Below the pieces are notes generated by a model, which saw only the letters and a list, made by a program, of their open reading frames with translations, did no database searches and was not told the DNA's origin. The position numbers were made by a program, and so were the translations under genes. A DNA stretch of 64,000 nucleotides from Ehretia macrophylla (Eukaryota; Streptophyta; Magnoliopsida; Boraginales; Ehretiaceae): NCBI GenBank assembly GCA_037974665.1, contig CM075775.1, positions 29,765,732 through 29,829,731 of the forward strand, read 5' to 3'. Of the stretch, positions 63,781 through 64,000 are shown one piece after another (the stretch's first letter is position 1; the number at the start of each line of letters is the position of its first letter).

Positions 63781-64000
63781 ATCTTGAAACTTAAGAGGGC
63801 GCAAGTTTGGGAAGAACCTCGGGTCCCCAACACTGACCTTTCTCATTTCCGGACCAACTCAGCCACCATTGTCCGTGATCTTATGGATTGCCAATTGGGA
63901 AAATGGAACACCACAAAGCTTCATTCAATATTTCCATCGCATGTTGCAAAAAGCATCAAATCCATTGTACTCCCTATCTCAGAGGTGGAGGATAAACTTG
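63781..64000 (+). pseudogene. LINE (non-LTR retrotransposon) ORF2 fragment, runs off the window
   Basis: One frame is open from 63781 to the window end. It reads QVWEEPRVPN, then IVRDLMDCQLGKWNTTKL, then IFPSHVAKSIKSIVLPIS. This order (WxDPW-like, DLxxxxxGxWN, IxxIxLP) is that of the region after the reverse transcriptase in plant LINEs, before the zinc-binding domain. A TAA at about 63778 precedes the frame, so the part to the left is lost or shifted. It is too short to judge whether the element is intact. Confidence 0.6.

Overview
The window is nuclear DNA of a flowering plant, most likely a eudicot. It is AT-rich, its genes have GT-AG introns or are intronless, and its transposons are typical plant families (CACTA, Pack-MULE, hAT and PIF MITEs, copia, TRIM, tRNA-derived SINEs, LINE). 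The species cannot be told from the sequence. Only three host genes are convincing, all on the minus strand: a three-exon cytosolic class I fructose-bisphosphate aldolase (19484-21952), a single-exon DUF868 protein (44233-45141) and a single-exon, kinase-less B-lectin/PAN membrane protein of the At5g03700 type (55478-56959). Nearly everything else is mobile DNA or AT-rich intergenic sequence.

Region 1-15238 is a nest of three CACTA (En/Spm) elements. Element A (start outside the window, right end about 7204) carries decayed, intron-containing TNP2-like transposase and Ptta/En/Spm-type coding regions. Its transposase is interrupted by about 1.5 kb that looks like a solo LTR. Element B (8917-14780) is complete at both ends, with CACTA-type termini and a TTT target duplication. 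It is non-autonomous and contains about five tandem copies of a roughly 500-bp subterminal unit. Element C, recognised by its GGAGACGAC-type subterminal repeats and an end near 15238, is split by B and probably also truncated by A.

Region 15239-28900 holds the aldolase gene, a MULE-type MITE with long inverted repeats (about 23926-24580) and two SINEs. It also holds a Pack-MULE (25658-26707, 9-bp target duplication) that has captured a two-exon piece of a villin (actin-binding) gene, now frameshifted and stopped. A short telomere-like tract and a long G-rich tract lie at 28211-28424.

Region 28921-37959 starts with a tiny TRIM-like element (two 166-bp repeats around a primer-binding site and purine tract). 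It abuts an 8.6-kb copia-type retrotransposon on the minus strand, with 1.44-kb LTRs, PBS, PPT and gag remnants but no recognisable pol.

Region 37960-64000 contains the DUF868 and lectin/PAN genes and many small DNA transposons with readable target duplications: PIF-like 41066-42090, MITE 42237-42625, hAT MITEs 47903-48228, 50437-50605 and 58409-58536, MULE MITE 51832-52366, a TCA-flanked MITE 54143-54818 and PIF-like 58818-59941. It also has a SINE with a 20-bp target duplication (47071-47182) and a LINE fragment running off the right edge. The three host genes show no sign of a shared pathway.
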